Of a stretch of DNA of 64,000 nt, positions 29,955 to 40,400 are shown piece by piece (within the stretch, counting starts at the first letter, position 1; the number at the start of each line of letters is the position of its first letter). The notes beneath the pieces were generated by a model. The model had not been told where the DNA came from and did not search any database. It saw nothing but the letters and a program-made list of their open reading frames with translations. The position numbers were made by a program, and so were the translations under genes. Location of the stretch: contig NC_087247.1 of NCBI RefSeq assembly GCF_037042905.1, positions 38,829,420 through 38,893,419 of the forward strand, written 5' to 3'. The DNA is from Lytechinus pictus. Its lineage: Eukaryota; Echinodermata; Echinoidea; Temnopleuroida; Toxopneustidae.

Positions 29955-32900
29955 TTAATCCTTGTAACCTTCTACAGGATACAATACCACTATTTTTGTG
30001 ACTGGTCTCCGATATTCATTATTCTTTGTCTTAACTTTAACGTTTCTTATCTTGTTGTCTGACCCTGGGTAGACGTTAACTATCTTACCTAGTGTCCATT
30101 TTCCGCGAACGGAATTAGGATCAGACATCAAAACAATATCACCAACGCGAACATTGCGTTTCTCGACATTCCACTTTCTTCTTGGAACAAGTAGAGGAAA
30201 TACGTCTCGGTTCCAAACCTTCCAGAAAGAGTTTATGATTCTCTGTACGAATTCAACTCGATGCCTCGGATTAGGCGTTTCCCGGAATGGTCCTTGTGGA
30301 ACTGATGTAGATGCGCGTCCTAACAACAAGTCATTGGGCGAAAGATAGGAACCGTCATCTGGATCATTGGGCACTCTGCCAATAGGGCGCTGATTCACTA
30401 AATTTGCGACTTCAGTCAAACAGGTAAGTAGCTCAAAGGGACGTAGGATCTGATCTCCTATTGCTTTGCGTAGCGCTATCTTGCAACTCTTCACTAGGGA
30501 TTCGACGCACCCATTCTGATGTGGCGCAGATGGTGTCACAAACTTCCACTGGATTCCTCGTTCGGCACAAAACTCTCTCAGCTGAGATTCACTCCAGCCT
30601 TGTACCATAGCTCGAAGCTCCTTCTCGGCTCCCACAAACTGAGTACCATTGTCACTGTAGATGACTGCTGGGTAACCTCTGACTGCTACAAATCTGCGAA
30701 ATACTTGAAGGAACTCCATTGTTGAGCAGTCGACAGCGACATCTAGATACACTGCCCTCGTATTCAAGCACGTGAAGATCACACCGTAATGCTTCATTGT
30801 TTTGTTTCTACCAACTCGAACCTGGTATGGACCAAAATAGTCGCACGATGTATAGTAGAACGGCGGTGTGTATGGTGCTAGACGATGACTAGGAAGATCT
30901 GCCATAAACTGGGATTCTACTCTATGTTCTGATTTCCTGCACACCACACATTTGTACTTCACAGTCTTGGCGATCCTCTGAACTCCCACAATCCAGTACT
31001 TCTGTCTCACTTTTGCGGCCGTGGTTGCTACCCCTTCATGACCTTGCTCGTGAAAGTAGCTAACTATGAGTGTCGAAATGTGGTGCTGATGTGGTAGCAG
31101 TACTGGGTGCCTTTCATCATATGAAACAACTCTCTCTCCTACCCTGCCGCCGACTCTGATGATTCCCTCCTTGATGTAGGGACTGAGAGTTTTGAACTCT
31201 CCTTTCTTGTATCTATCATGTAGTTCTCTCTGTGCTCTCTTTATCCAAAGAGTCTCTGCATTCTCTAGCTCTGATGGTGAGATTTGCTTACTATCAGAGG
31301 GCTGAATGTCAGTATCTGGTGCCTTGTTACATCTCGCCTTCAAGTTTCTGACGAATCTCTGAACATAAGCTGTAACTCTAACAAGTTTCCTCCATCTAGA
31401 AAACTTCTTGCAGTCGATGGGTTCTGACTGAACCTCTGCTAAGGCCACCTGATGAACTTTACGCTTCTCTTTTTCTACCTCTCTGCTATCAGGAGTCTCC
31501 TCAGTACTTGGCCATCTATTCTCATGCCAGTAGAGAAATTCTGGTCCATTCTCCCATCTCTCTGTTAGCTTCTCAGGAGGGATGCCTCGGGATATATCAT
31601 CAGCAGGATTCTGCTCTCCGGGTACATGTCTCCACCAAGAAGGGTTGGAATTTGTCTGAATTTCACCCACTCTGGCAGACACGAACGGCTTGTAGGCTCT
31701 AGCTTTACTTCGGATCCACCCAAGAACGATCATGCTGTCTGTCATGAATACAGCACTATCAAGCTCAAGAGTAAGTTCTTCTTTGATAGCTGTGTACAAT
31801 CTAGTCGCCATCACTGCTGCTTGTAGTTCTAGACGTGGCAACGTTAGCTTCTTGAGAGGTGCCACTCTGGATTTGGCAGCAATGAATCTAACATCATATT
31901 CATCATCAGTCAGTTTCCACCTGATGTAGACACATGTTCCGAAGGCTTCTTCTGATGCATCACAGAATACAACTAGCATTGGTACACCTACAGACTGTGA
32001 TGGTGTTAAACTTCTCGGGAACCTCACGTCATTCAGAGCCTTCATTTCATTGAAGAGTTTATCCCATTCTGCACTTATCTCCTCTGGTAACTCGTCATCC
32101 CATCCGACTCCAATCTCCCACAGCCGTTGCATTCCTATCTTAGCTTTCACTAAGAAAGAAGCAGCAAAACCAATCGGGTCGAATACCTTAGCAATGCGAC
32201 TCAAGATTCGTCTCTTCGTCCACATCACAGAGTTCTGCTTCTCACTGGGCTGAGTTAAGTTCTCTCCTTTGACTTTATAAGAGAACTCATCTTGCTGCTG
32301 GATCCACACAACTCCAAGCACCTTTTCTTCCGTCAAATTCTCTAGCAAACTTGTCTCTGTCTGGCATTCAGGAACCGTCTCCTCCTTCAGTGGGACATTT
32401 GATATCCAGCCTTTGACCTTGAAACCGCCAGTATCCAACACTTCATCCAGGTCGTGTGTGAGATTACGACCTTCCTCAACGGTAGACACTGATGTGCATA
32501 TATCATCCATGTAAGTGTCCCTTTCTATTACACTTGCAGCTTCCGGATATGCACCTCTTCCTTCCTCTGCAGTGCGTCTGAGAGCTATTTGGGCCATTGC
32601 GGGGGCAGGCTTATCCCCGAATGTAACCACTTTCTTCACATATACATCTGGCTCTTGTTTCACGTTCAAGTCTCTCCAGAGATATCTATGCACGTGTTGG
32701 TCTGCTTCTGGAATGAGGACACGGTGGTACATCTTGGATATGTCACCTAATATGGCTACAGGTCTCTCTCTGAATCTTAACAGAACTCCAAACAGATCCT
32801 TCAGCAAATCCGGTCCCTTCATCCAGTAGTCGTTAAGACAATGACCGTGGAAACTTGAGGAAGAATTGAAAACAATTCGTAAGGGGGTAGACTTCTTCTC

Positions 32901-35075
32901 TGGCCTGACTACGGCATGATGACTGATGTAATGCACCGGGCCTTGATAGTTCTTCATCTCTTCTTGAGTCAACTTTCTTGAAAACCCCATATCTTTCATC
33001 TCTTTCATTTGCTTGCTGTAGGCCTCTGCATACTCGGGATTTTTGACCAGTTTCTTCTCAGTTCCAGCAAGCATCCTCTCTGCCTGCATCTTATTATCAG
33101 GTAGATGACTTGGATCCCTCTTCCAAGGATAAGGGATCATCCACTGACGTCCTACTTTCTGGCAGGAAGCATTGATGACATCGTATTCATCTTTTTCTAC
33201 TTTACTCAGTTTGGGTGGGTAACACTGGCAGGATGAAGACTCAACACCCATACTCTCTGTACTCCAAAATTCTGTCAGATCAGTCACTTGGGTTACCTGC
33301 ATATGGAGTACTCTACTTGGTAACTGCTGTCTGGTGCTGAGAGGTCCAAACACCACCCATCCAATTGGAGACTTGCGGGCGATACATTTAATTCCCTGTC
33401 TGGTTTGACCTGCATGCATCTGTACATGGTCCAATCCTATTAGCAAATCAATTGCACCACTCTTCCTATGCACTTCTTGGGGACTTAAGTGCATCTTCTT
33501 ACATTCTTCCTTCAATGGTACCTCAGAAATATCATTGCTGATGTGTGGCAGTCCTATTGCGGTCACATAATGCCTTTGGTTACTACCAATAGCTTGAACT
33601 GGGAATCGATATATCTCTGTCTGGACTTGCTCCTCATCACAGCCAATCTTGGTGATAGTGACCGAGACTTTCTTTCCCTTCAGTCTCAGTCTGTCAGCTA
33701 CTTCCTGTCGCACGATACTTAACTGTGATCCGGAGTCGAGTAGTACATTTCCTTCAATCCGTTCCTGCTTACTGGGAGAAACTATCTCAGCAGTAACAAC
33801 TGGCAACAGTGTATCTGTATTGGTGGTGATAGCTACACCCACAGTGTTACTCTGTTCTTCTGACCTATGAAGCAGAGGATGATGGAAGTATCTGCATTGC
33901 TGACCTCCAGTCACTTCACTGCATTGCTTTCTTCTCTTGCAGGTATTCATTCTATGATCCTTGCCCGCCTTTTTAAGACAGCTAAAGCAGGCTTGATTCT
34001 TCTTAGCCACATTCAAACGGTCAGACTGGGTCATACTAAGAAGCTTTTTACACTGGTCAGTCCAATGATCTGATGTCATACAAAGCCAACACTTGAAGAA
34101 CATAACATCTGGTTTAGCAGAATTACTCTGGACACTGCTGACTTGAAACACTTTTCCGGCTTTCTTCTCTTCAGCACGCACTGGGGCTGCGGCTCTCATC
34201 CGAGACTTCATCTCAGATGTCATCCACTCTATGAGGTAACTTAAACATGCTGGCTTTCCATCTTGCTCCAAGTGCCGGAACCATACTCTCCTATCATCGA
34301 CATGCATCTTCCGTTCAATGAGAGCAAGAACTTGACTATTGTCCATGTCTTGTGGACGATTCACTGCTTGTAGACAATGATAACTTCTGCGAACTAGATG
34401 GACAAGATCGCAGAACCTGGCATCTTCTCCACATTTTAAACCCTTGAACTGGTTTAAATCATAGACTACTGCGTCTGCGACAAATCTAGGATCCCCATAT
34501 ATTGAGTCGAGATATGCAATAGCTGAGTCAAAATCTTCACCGATACCTCTTATCATCTCCTGGGCCTTTCCTTGAAGACAGGATCGGAGTAAACTAATCA
34601 TATCTCTCTTGGTATATCTGCCTTCTGTCATATGGATGAAGTCTTTCCTGAAAATATGATAATCACGAACATCTCCAGTAAACCTTGGTAACTTAGTTTT
34701 CTCTAACTTGACAATGGATGACAATGGAGACACACTAGAAGCTTGCATCATCTGAATTTCATCCAATGGACTACTTGACTCTACATCATCTTTGCTATAG
34801 TCAGTCACCTCCATTTGCCTATTCAAGAAGGATTCCTGAATTACGTCTAACCATTTCTCCTCTGCTTCATACTGGGTGTCATCCAAAATGGTTGCTGTGT
34901 ACTTCTCGTGCACATCATTTACTTGATCATACGCTGCTTTGTATGATTCAAAGGCCTCGTTTACCTCTGATGATGGACGGTGCTGCTCCATCTGGAAGTT
35001 AAGGGCTTTCTCCATTCTTGTCAGCTTGCCCTTAGCCGTCCTTCTCTTAATCTTCAAACTCTCAGTAGTATCCAT
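29955..35075 (-). CDS. BEL/Pao gag-pol polyprotein (1706 aa, uninterrupted)
   Basis: This polyprotein provides particle, protease, reverse transcriptase, RNase H and integrase for retrotransposition. I start it at ATG 35075; the frame is open upstream into the LTR without another ATG. The gag (DUF1759-like) is at ~110-280. Two Cys/His knuckles lie at 329-342 (C-x2-C-x4-H-x4-C) and 363-379. The aspartic protease DSG is at 447-449. The reverse transcriptase (~720-890) has the first catalytic Asp at 778 and YMDD at 855-858. RNase H has Asp1039, Glu1083 and Asp1113. The integrase has an HHCC zinc site (1342, 1347, 1376, 1379) and DDE at 1412, 1475 and 1525. A DUF5641-like tail ends it. Every catalytic residue checked is present and no stop or frameshift interrupts the frame, so the copy may be autonomous. 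Confidence 0.95.
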   Translation of the reverse strand: MDTTESLKIKRRTAKGKLTRMEKALNFQMEQHRPSSEVNEAFESYKAAYDQVNDVHEKYTATILDDTQYEAEEKWLDVIQESFLNRQMEVTDYSKDDVESSSPLDEIQMMQASSVSPLSSIVKLEKTKLPRFTGDVRDYHIFRKDFIHMTEGRYTKRDMISLLRSCLQGKAQEMIRGIGEDFDSAIAYLDSIYGDPRFVADAVVYDLNQFKGLKCGEDARFCDLVHLVRRSYHCLQAVNRPQDMDNSQVLALIERKMHVDDRRVWFRHLEQDGKPACLSYLIEWMTSEMKSRMRAAAPVRAEEKKAGKVFQVSSVQSNSAKPDVMFFKCWLCMTSDHWTDQCKKLLSMTQSDRLNVAKKNQACFSCLKKAGKDHRMNTCKRRKQCSEVTGGQQCRYFHHPLLHRSEEQSNTVGVAITTNTDTLLPVVTAEIVSPSKQERIEGNVLLDSGSQLSIVRQEVADRLRLKGKKVSVTITKIGCDEEQVQTEIYRFPVQAIGSNQRHYVTAIGLPHISNDISEVPLKEECKKMHLSPQEVHRKSGAIDLLIGLDHVQMHAGQTRQGIKCIARKSPIGWVVFGPLSTRQQLPSRVLHMQVTQVTDLTEFWSTESMGVESSSCQCYPPKLSKVEKDEYDVINASCQKVGRQWMIPYPWKRDPSHLPDNKMQAERMLAGTEKKLVKNPEYAEAYSKQMKEMKDMGFSRKLTQEEMKNYQGPVHYISHHAVVRPEKKSTPLRIVFNSSSSFHGHCLNDYWMKGPDLLKDLFGVLLRFRERPVAILGDISKMYHRVLIPEADQHVHRYLWRDLNVKQEPDVYVKKVVTFGDKPAPAMAQIALRRTAEEGRGAYPEAASVIERDTYMDDICTSVSTVEEGRNLTHDLDEVLDTGGFKVKGWISNVPLKEETVPECQTETSLLENLTEEKVLGVVWIQQQDEFSYKVKGENLTQPSEKQNSVMWTKRRILSRIAKVFDPIGFAASFLVKAKIGMQRLWEIGVGWDDELPEEISAEWDKLFNEMKALNDVRFPRSLTPSQSVGVPMLVVFCDASEEAFGTCVYIRWKLTDDEYDVRFIAAKSRVAPLKKLTLPRLELQAAVMATRLYTAIKEELTLELDSAVFMTDSMIVLGWIRSKARAYKPFVSARVGEIQTNSNPSWWRHVPGEQNPADDISRGIPPEKLTERWENGPEFLYWHENRWPSTEETPDSREVEKEKRKVHQVALAEVQSEPIDCKKFSRWRKLVRVTAYVQRFVRNLKARCNKAPDTDIQPSDSKQISPSELENAETLWIKRAQRELHDRYKKGEFKTLSPYIKEGIIRVGGRVGERVVSYDERHPVLLPHQHHISTLIVSYFHEQGHEGVATTAAKVRQKYWIVGVQRIAKTVKYKCVVCRKSEHRVESQFMADLPSHRLAPYTPPFYYTSCDYFGPYQVRVGRNKTMKHYGVIFTCLNTRAVYLDVAVDCSTMEFLQVFRRFVAVRGYPAVIYSDNGTQFVGAEKELRAMVQGWSESQLREFCAERGIQWKFVTPSAPHQNGCVESLVKSCKIALRKAIGDQILRPFELLTCLTEVANLVNQRPIGRVPNDPDDGSYLSPNDLLLGRASTSVPQGPFRETPNPRHRVEFVQRIINSFWKVWNRDVFPLLVPRRKWNVEKRNVRVGDIVLMSDPNSVRGKWTLGKIVNVYPGSDNKIRNVKVKTKNNEYRRPVTKIVVLYPVEGYKD

Positions 35076-35135
35076 GCTTCCTTCTCTGTCACGTTCCCGT
35101 AGCACCTCAGGATGGTTTCGTGAAAATTGAATTGA

Positions 35136-36749
35136 TGGATCGTTGACAAAAAGGGACTATTTCAGATGGCAAATTCCGCTTGGGATTGTATAAGTATACA
35201 ACGGTCAACTGAGCTGGCCTCCGAAGAACCGATGTAACTGTGTTTTTTCAATCTATGGAGTTAAAAGAAAAAGAGGGAAAAACATCCTCAGTTTCAAGAC
35301 CATAAATGTATCACTGAATGTTACGTGGTTTACATAACTTCCTAAATTGTCATGAACCAAATGCATATTTGACTTTACAGTCTGAATCAAATTGTTTATA
35401 AAAGATCTGAAGTCTTTGCTTTTACTTTCATGATGTCATGTTTGCATTAATTACTTGACAAATAAATTGAATATTGCTGGTAAAAATAATCCTCTATGTC
35501 TGAACAGGTGTCTTCCTTGTTTAACTTGTTTCAGTTAGAGTTTTAGTTAAATTTCTCAATCTGAGAACTCCAAATATCCTACTTGTGACATCATGAGTAA
35601 ACAAACACCTCAAATATAGCAATGGTTAACATTGAATCTCAAATGCCTACCGTAAACATGAGCCAACTGGCATCAATTATTCATAGTCAAAAATGACTGA
35701 AGCAGTTAAAAAATGATGCATCTTTGTTGCATTTAAAATCTGCCAAAGACAAATCTAAACGTCTGAAAGAAGACTAATATTTGCATTTTCCTATCTGTGC
35801 AATTTGCACTTATAAAACAAAACATGCCAATGTTTGGTGCATAATTTATCCTTTTTTCAGAAATAATTATGTTTTTCCTAAATTTGCAAATCCTTTACTT
35901 TCACAAAACCTTACTTTTGGTTTGAGCAATATCTATTATTAAAAATCAACTAATTCAAAGAGTGTATTTCTCACAAATTCTGAACCTAGATATTGAGCAA
36001 GAACACACATGTGTTATCTTCAATATTAATATCGACTCTTGCTTTTAAACTGTAATCTCACTATTTTTACGAAGCATGGGAATTTTGTTTGTTATTCTCA
36101 TGCATACTCTTCATCTAACACAATGCCTGAAAATGTTCATCTCATTTTCTGTTTAAAAACAAATTACTTCTTGGGCTTATGTCTGTTTATAATTTACAGA
36201 CTAGTTTAAAACAAATACATTATCTTGCTTCTGTTTATCATTTTACATGTATCATAACCCTTAGTTTATAAACTAAATGTGCAGATTCAGAATAGAAAGT
36301 GTATCTTATAACTTTTTGACTTTCAATCTTTTAATCTGTTTTGTCTTTTGCCATTACCGCACTAAAAGAAAATACAAGCATTGAACCTAGCCGCTTGCAA
36401 TGGGCGCTTTAAACATGCGTTAAAACTTTCACTTGACTCGAACACTTTCCGTTCCAAATTTTCACATTTGTACATTACATAAATGGATCTTGTTTAACTC
36501 ATACTTTACTCACTTTCTTGGCGGAAAGTACCAATAACTCGAAAAGTCAGAAATGAAACCTCACGGTCTCATTTTCCTAAAAAACTACAGCGAAACAGCT
36601 CCAAACATGCTCGCTGCACATGTCGATAACTGCCTAATTTTAACAGGCCAATTTTGCAGTCAACGTAAACTTCTAAGGTGTCTTCAAATTATGCCTTCTG
36701 AACTAAACCAAAAGAAATACATATGAAAAAATACTTGTTCAACGAAACA
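35136..36749 (-). repeat. BEL/Pao 5' LTR
   Basis: 1614 bp. It should contain the element promoter, although I could not place a confident TATA box. Its outer end (36749) directly abuts the second copy of the ~190-bp duplicated flank. Confidence 0.93.
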
Positions 36750-36938
36750 GTTTCCAATACTTGTTAAGGGTATGGTTTCACACGCCAATACTTGTTAAGG
36801 GGTGCATTTTCAGAATATGGAAAATACGTGTTTAGGGTGCTTTTCGAGACCCGGCCATGGTCGCGCATGGTATCCACTCGTCAATGGAAGTGCCCCCCCC
36901 CCCCCGGCACTGCAAGCAAGCGGCAAGCAAGTAGGCCC
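36750..36938 (+). repeat. 190-bp direct repeat, right copy
   Basis: This is the second copy of 28072-28263, abutting the BEL 5' LTR. Beyond 36938 the two copies diverge (ATCTGGTGC here, GTTGGATCG on the left). Confidence 0.93.
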
Positions 36939-37393
36939 ATCTGGTGCTGGTCACCTTGGTCGTTTCTTTATCTTTTTCAAAATAGTATTCTACTGTTATC
37001 TTTTGTACATATGTATTCCCACAAATCATAATCATTTTTTTTCCATGTATACTCTGATGATTTATTTTGATATGATCCTAGATTGCATTCCCTCGCATTC
37101 CACTAAACACCCGGGCACCAACACCAACACTACTAATGGCATGCATTCTTCTCCTCCACATCATCATCTCCACCGAAATCTCTTAAGTCTATTTATGAAC
37201 ACACAGTCATCATTCCCCTCATCATTGCTATCCATCTATCAGGCCTTCGCTTCAGCATCATTACCACCAATCAAATCACGTCACCGCCTGTAACGATCTC
37301 TCTCTCGATCTCCGATCCATATCCCGATAAGACAATTTACCCACAACTTACTGCCTACTTGAATACTGTTATCTGCAAGTTAGCTCCGTGGTA
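36939..37393 (+). promoter_or_regulatory. GTF3C6: Upstream region of GTF3C6
   Basis: Only ~640 bp separate the BEL 5' LTR from the GTF3C6 ATG, so the promoter must be here, overlap the repeats, or lie beyond them. The last 130 bp are less AT-rich with CT-rich CTCTCTCTCGATCTCCGATC. No TATA box was identified. Confidence 0.35.
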
Positions 37394-37435
37394 ATGGCGA
37401 ATTCCAATGCTCGTGATGGTGAATTGGTTGAAGAG
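37394..37435 (+). CDS. GTF3C6: GTF3C6 exon 1
   Basis: This exon has 14 codons, MANSNARDGELVEE, ending at donor GTGGGT in phase 0. The assignment rests on an in-frame ATG with good context and a fitting splice to exon 2. It is the least certain exon of this gene. Confidence 0.75.
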
Positions 37436-40400
37436 GTGGGTATGCTTGTCAAAATTTAATCTTGGAAGCTGGTTGGCAAGCTAATTCAAAGAGCTAACCA
37501 CAGTCCACACGTATGAGGTGAATGCAGAACACCGACCATAATGCGATTGCTCAATTGGCAACTGGATGATATGCGCGGGGGGACTAATGCCTAATGGGGA
37601 TAAGGGGACGGGATATTATTACGTATGGGACTGTAGATAGTGATTAGGTCTGGTGCTACTTGCCAGTGCTGTGTGATTTCTGCAAAAATCATCAAATTGG
37701 GTAAAAAAAATTATATAGATCTACAGGGATTACGGGAGACTATTTTGCATTCACAATCACAATTTATGGCTAGGCTTACCGGCTTTAGATTCCCGGCATG
37801 TTGGTAATCCTGGGTTTTATGGGGACCCGATCTGCCCGATGAGGACTAAATTATTGCACCCATAAGTCAGGTCCTCTGGCCACTAAATTCACCAAACTCA
37901 CACACCATCATTTATTATTGATGGCCCCTTCCCGACCCCACCTCCCGGCTCCCTATACTCGTGCCAGAGGGGGTGGCAGTGGCAGTATGGTAGGAACTAC
38001 CCCTTATCGACCACCTCTTCTAAGCATCGTATTTGCGAAAATATCAGTTTTATCTAGTTTTTGTCTCATTTGTGCAGAAAATTGAGCAGATTAGATTCCC
38101 ATGTTTCGATCACAGACTCCGATTCAATTCACGTATATATTGGCGAACAACGAATACGACGATTTTACATTTGCTCATTTGAACCCTTCTTTTTAAATTG
38201 ACCACCCGCAATACACTAAGTTTACGGCCGATTCTTGTCGCGGTGGCGAAATATTTTGACTCTTCCAAATCAGTTCTATGATGTCAACATGCTAATTCGT
38301 CTCACTACTTCCACTGCGAGCTCCGGCACATGATTCAACGATTGACGACGGATATTTGTTCTAAAGCTCAGTGGCAGACCGTGACCAGGAGGAGACAAAG
38401 CATTGGAGGGGCACAGCATTGTTCATAAAGAATACAGTGCCCCTCCAATCATTTGTCTCCTTCGGGTCACGGTCCGCTACTGCTAAAGCTGTTTTCTATC
38501 GGATTTCTTGGTATGATCAACTGTTTTTCGGCGAAGTTCGGGTCTAGTCAAAACAATTTTGATAAATTCTACTATTTTTTTTTACCTTTTTCCCCTTCTT
38601 TTTCTCTCGTAAAATCGATTCTTACCATTCCTATGGAGACTGCGCGCAAGGTGGTCAGTTTCAAAAGAGGTGGTCTCACTATACCCGGGGGGGGGGGGGG
38701 GGCAAGCAAATATATTGCTGTACACAACGAGTGCAGACGGGCCGCGCCTGCACTCGTTAAGGATATAAAAAACACTGACTTAAGAAAAAGGGTGATTTTG
38801 AAAGACTAGGGCCCGTTTCTCAACACATGGACAAGTTAGTCATATCTTTATCCACCAACCACGGAGTTAGTTCCAATCTTACTGAACCTGTTTCTCGAAA
38901 GGCTTCCTAACTAGAATACCTTGATATCGATATTATCGGTAAAAAGAGCAGACGAGACGTAGCCTTAGTCACAAAATAGCATAATTTTCAAAAAGCAAAA
39001 ATTATGACAAAATTGCAAATATTGTGATGAATTGGGAAATAAATCTTTTCGAAATAATAGCACAGGTGAATTATGCATCATACATACTTAGACCATGAAG
39101 ACTGAAGCATTCAATTGCAGAAAAATTAAATTCTGAATAATTCATTTCATGACTAAAAAATCACTTGTGGAAGTTGAGATGGGTACCCCCGGGATATCAA
39201 ATTTTAATAGTTTACGAAAGTAAACCTTAACGGTTTTCTTTGTAAAATGATGATAATTATACGTTCTTTTATGACTCCGAAAGTCATCAAAATGATAGTT
39301 TAACAAAACATTTTTAATAATTGATACCGAAACATACAAAATTTGACAAATTATATGCATAAATTAGAGATAGAATTTATCCAACTGTTAACATGATTAA
39401 TAGGGGTCTGAAAACAACAAATACGAGTTCAGTTATGGATGGCCTGACGTGGTAGAATCTTTATAGATTAAATCATTTTACTATTTCAAACTGAATGGTT
39501 TTGTGGCGTTTTACCAACAGTTTTTATAGTTTCTTTGTATTACAATTATCATTGAATGCATTATCCGCCACTTGTTTTGTGATGTAATTTCAACCTCTAT
39601 GATTGATTACGTAAGATTGTAATTTTAAAATTTCTAGGCACTTTTGCATGTCATAGTCTACCCACGTGATGCCACTACGTCATTAAGAAAGAAGTTATGA
39701 CAGGTTCGGAGGTGTCATAAATATGTAGTGACGTTGTTGTACCCGATCTTGGTAAAGAGGGCTTTGTGAAACGGGTCAAATGTATCAAGGGTATTTTTTT
39801 CCAAAGCTTTTTTTTCTTAAAGACTAGCCAAATGTGTTTAGGGTATGTTTTTTCCCCGGGGTCATATTCTGGCGACAGCTTGTTTAGGGGCCAAAATGTG
39901 TAAATAAAGCCCGCAAAAAACTTGTTTAGGGGGTTATTTTGCACACACAGAAAAAACTAGTTTGGGGGGTATTTGGAAATAATTTTGTCACGCATGTGTA
40001 CAGCAATACATTTGACTGCCTCCCCCCGGGCAGTACCGGTGGGAATGGGGAGGGCTAATTATCAATTATTTTACAATGTGATAAGCTGGGATGAGTTGGG
40101 TGAAGTTATTAGCGACCACTTTAGTGTGATAAAACCCAGGTTTACCCCCATCTCAATTCTATGGATGAATGTCTAACGGACAGCATGAAGCCTGACATTG
40201 AGGCAGTAGCCAGACCCTTAAAAAAGGGAGGGGGAAGGCCGCGTTCGTTCACTCACTTTCAGAATTGCAAACAAAACTGGCCAATCGATATACCGAGGGC
40301 GCATGCCCAAATAGACTCGGCCAAATTTGTGCATGTGCCCTTGGTATATCGATCAGCCAGTTTTCTTGTTCCATCGTGATTTTAAATTTATTCATGTTCT

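Larger units (their letters stand above)
28279..36749 (-). mobile_element. BEL/Pao LTR retrotransposon, full length and apparently intact
   Basis: The element is 8471 bp on the minus strand, with two LTRs of equal length (1614 bp) that look identical wherever I compared them, so insertion is recent. The order is 5' LTR (35136-36749), a short leader, one gag-pol frame and a polypurine-like TTGGGGCGGTGGA just before the 3' LTR (28279-29892). LTRs begin TG and end CA. The pol order PR-RT-RNaseH-IN and the DUF1759-type gag place it in BEL/Pao. There is no env-like frame. The bases next to the two LTRs do not match, so the usual 4-6 bp target duplication is missing; instead a ~190-bp sequence is repeated on both sides. 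Confidence 0.95.

Noticed and set aside
35076-35105. Upstream extension of the BEL polyprotein
   Set aside because: It would start at GTG. The first ATG is at 35075, and the gag similarity lies well downstream.
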